From an uncultured Eubacteriales bacterium (GTDB taxonomy: Bacteria; Bacillota; Clostridia; Oscillospirales; CAG-272): a stretch of 5,779 bases of DNA. Below the pieces are notes generated by a model. It was given only the letters and a program-made list of their open reading frames with translations. It did not search any database and was not told the DNA's origin. The position numbers and the translations under genes are program-made. This document shows positions 5,157-5,779 of the stretch, piece after piece. The stretch's first letter is position 1. The number at the start of each line of letters is the position of its first letter. The stretch spans positions 1 through 5,779 of the forward strand of contig CAKSPL010000088.1 of NCBI GenBank assembly GCA_934481325.1. Reading direction: 5' to 3'.

Positions 5157-5779
5157 ATGGACGAATTGATAACCTGCCGTGTGGTTTCCGGGCTGACGAA
5201 AGCACTGCTGACTGACACACCCGAAAAGTTTTCGGAAATGCACCGGCTCAGTGCCTTAAAGGGCGATCGCGTATACTTATCTCTTGTCGGAACACCGAAG
5301 GATGAGGCTCTTTCCCGTTTGCGCCTGCGGGTAACGGCGGAAACGAACGGGCTTCCCTCCTCCCTTTTCTCGGTGGAACAGGTGCCTGTGCGTTTGCCGC
5401 ACGCCCCCGCCGTGTTTGACGAGGATTATCTCGGGCATACCCCCGGGCTATATCCCGATTTGTTGCGCCCCACCGACAAATGGACGCTTTGCGGCGGGCA
5501 AACGGCGCAGATGCTGTTGGAGCTGGAAGTGCCGAAAACTGCAAAACCCGGCACATACCCGGTCGTTTTTCACATTTTTCGGGACAACGAGGAGATTACC
5601 ACGGCAAAAACCGAGCTGGAAATCATCGATGCGTGCCTGCCCCCGCAGACTCTTTTCTACACGCAATGGCTGTACGCCGATTGTATTGCCGATGCCTACG
5701 GCGTGAAAATTTTCTCCCCCCGCCACAAGCGGCTGATTGAGAATTTTGTCAAAGCCGCCGTACACAGCGGGGTCAACGT
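5157..5779 (+). CDS. GH123-like / DUF4091 glycoside hydrolase family protein, N-terminal part (cut by window end)
   Basis: The frame opens at ATG 5157, with GAGGTG 4 nt upstream, and runs to the window edge without a stop: 207 codons plus two bases are visible. Residues 1-160 look like the N-terminal beta-sandwich seen in front of the catalytic barrel in GH123-like proteins, with HTPGLYPDLLRP (94-105) and KPGTYPVVFHIF (130-141). Residues 166-186 (including TQWLYADCIADAYGV, 169-183) lead into a helix (NFVKAAVHSGVN), the typical entry into the GH123/DUF4091 barrel. Characterised GH123 enzymes are beta-N-acetylgalactosaminidases. The catalytic acids lie beyond the window, so activity cannot be judged. 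No signal peptide is seen, suggesting a cytoplasmic enzyme acting on imported oligosaccharides (inference). Confidence 0.72.
   Translation, partial: MDELITCRVVSGLTKALLTDTPEKFSEMHRLSALKGDRVYLSLVGTPKDEALSRLRLRVTAETNGLPSSLFSVEQVPVRLPHAPAVFDEDYLGHTPGLYPDLLRPTDKWTLCGGQTAQMLLELEVPKTAKPGTYPVVFHIFRDNEEITTAKTELEIIDACLPPQTLFYTQWLYADCIADAYGVKIFSPRHKRLIENFVKAAVHSGVN

Noticed and set aside
5003..5218. N-terminal extension of the Fe-ADH reading frame by 72 residues
   Set aside because: It covers the perfect promoter, the direct repeats and the divergent promoter and start codon; the extension has no family similarity, and a good ribosome binding site marks 5002.
1..5779. Defence system, CRISPR array, transposon or prophage
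   Set aside because: No spaced repeat array, transposase, integrase, phage or toxin-antitoxin-like protein is visible on either strand.

Overview
The window looks like ordinary chromosome of a low-to-mid GC Gram-positive bacterium, most likely a gut-type Clostridia (Oscillospiraceae/Ruminococcaceae-like). Support comes from several consensus sigma-A promoters (TTGACA-17-TATAAT), strong AGGAGG-type ribosome binding sites, GTG start use, hairpin-plus-U-tract terminators, a BspA-type leucine-rich-repeat protein and an rRNA leader of Firmicutes type. The taxonomic guess is inference. I found no phage, transposon, CRISPR array or defence locus.

Layout. Positions 1-200 hold the upstream control region of an rRNA operon that reads leftwards out of the window: two tandem promoters, an A/T-rich dyad between them, and a boxA-like leader. 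Next to it, also on the minus strand, are a gene for an RNHCP-domain zinc-ribbon-like protein (269-694) with its own terminator, a YccF-family membrane protein gene (837-1202) with a perfect promoter, and a CAT-anticodon tRNA gene (1314-1390) with a perfect promoter and terminator. The 142-nt gap between yccF and the RNHCP gene can form two mutually exclusive RNA hairpins, one of which hides the Shine-Dalgarno sequence, and contains a possible 12-codon leader ORF. This is the best candidate for undescribed regulation here.

On the plus strand, 1499-1978 is a BspA-like LRR protein ORF with no convincing start and no export signal, perhaps a 5'-damaged gene. It is followed by 2080-3744, a 554-residue membrane-anchored protein ending in an M23/LytM-like domain that has lost all its zinc ligands. 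A strong 15-bp bidirectional terminator (3752-3792) separates it from a convergent iron-containing alcohol dehydrogenase gene (3791-5002, minus).

The dehydrogenase gene is divergent from a gene cut by the right edge (5157 onward, plus). That product resembles the N-terminal part of GH123-like/DUF4091 glycoside hydrolases. The two divergent promoters have a 43-bp gap between their -35 boxes, and a 21-bp-phased direct repeat fills it, so the pair may share a regulator. Apart from this and the possible yccF-RNHCP operon, the genes look like independent transcription units rather than one pathway.
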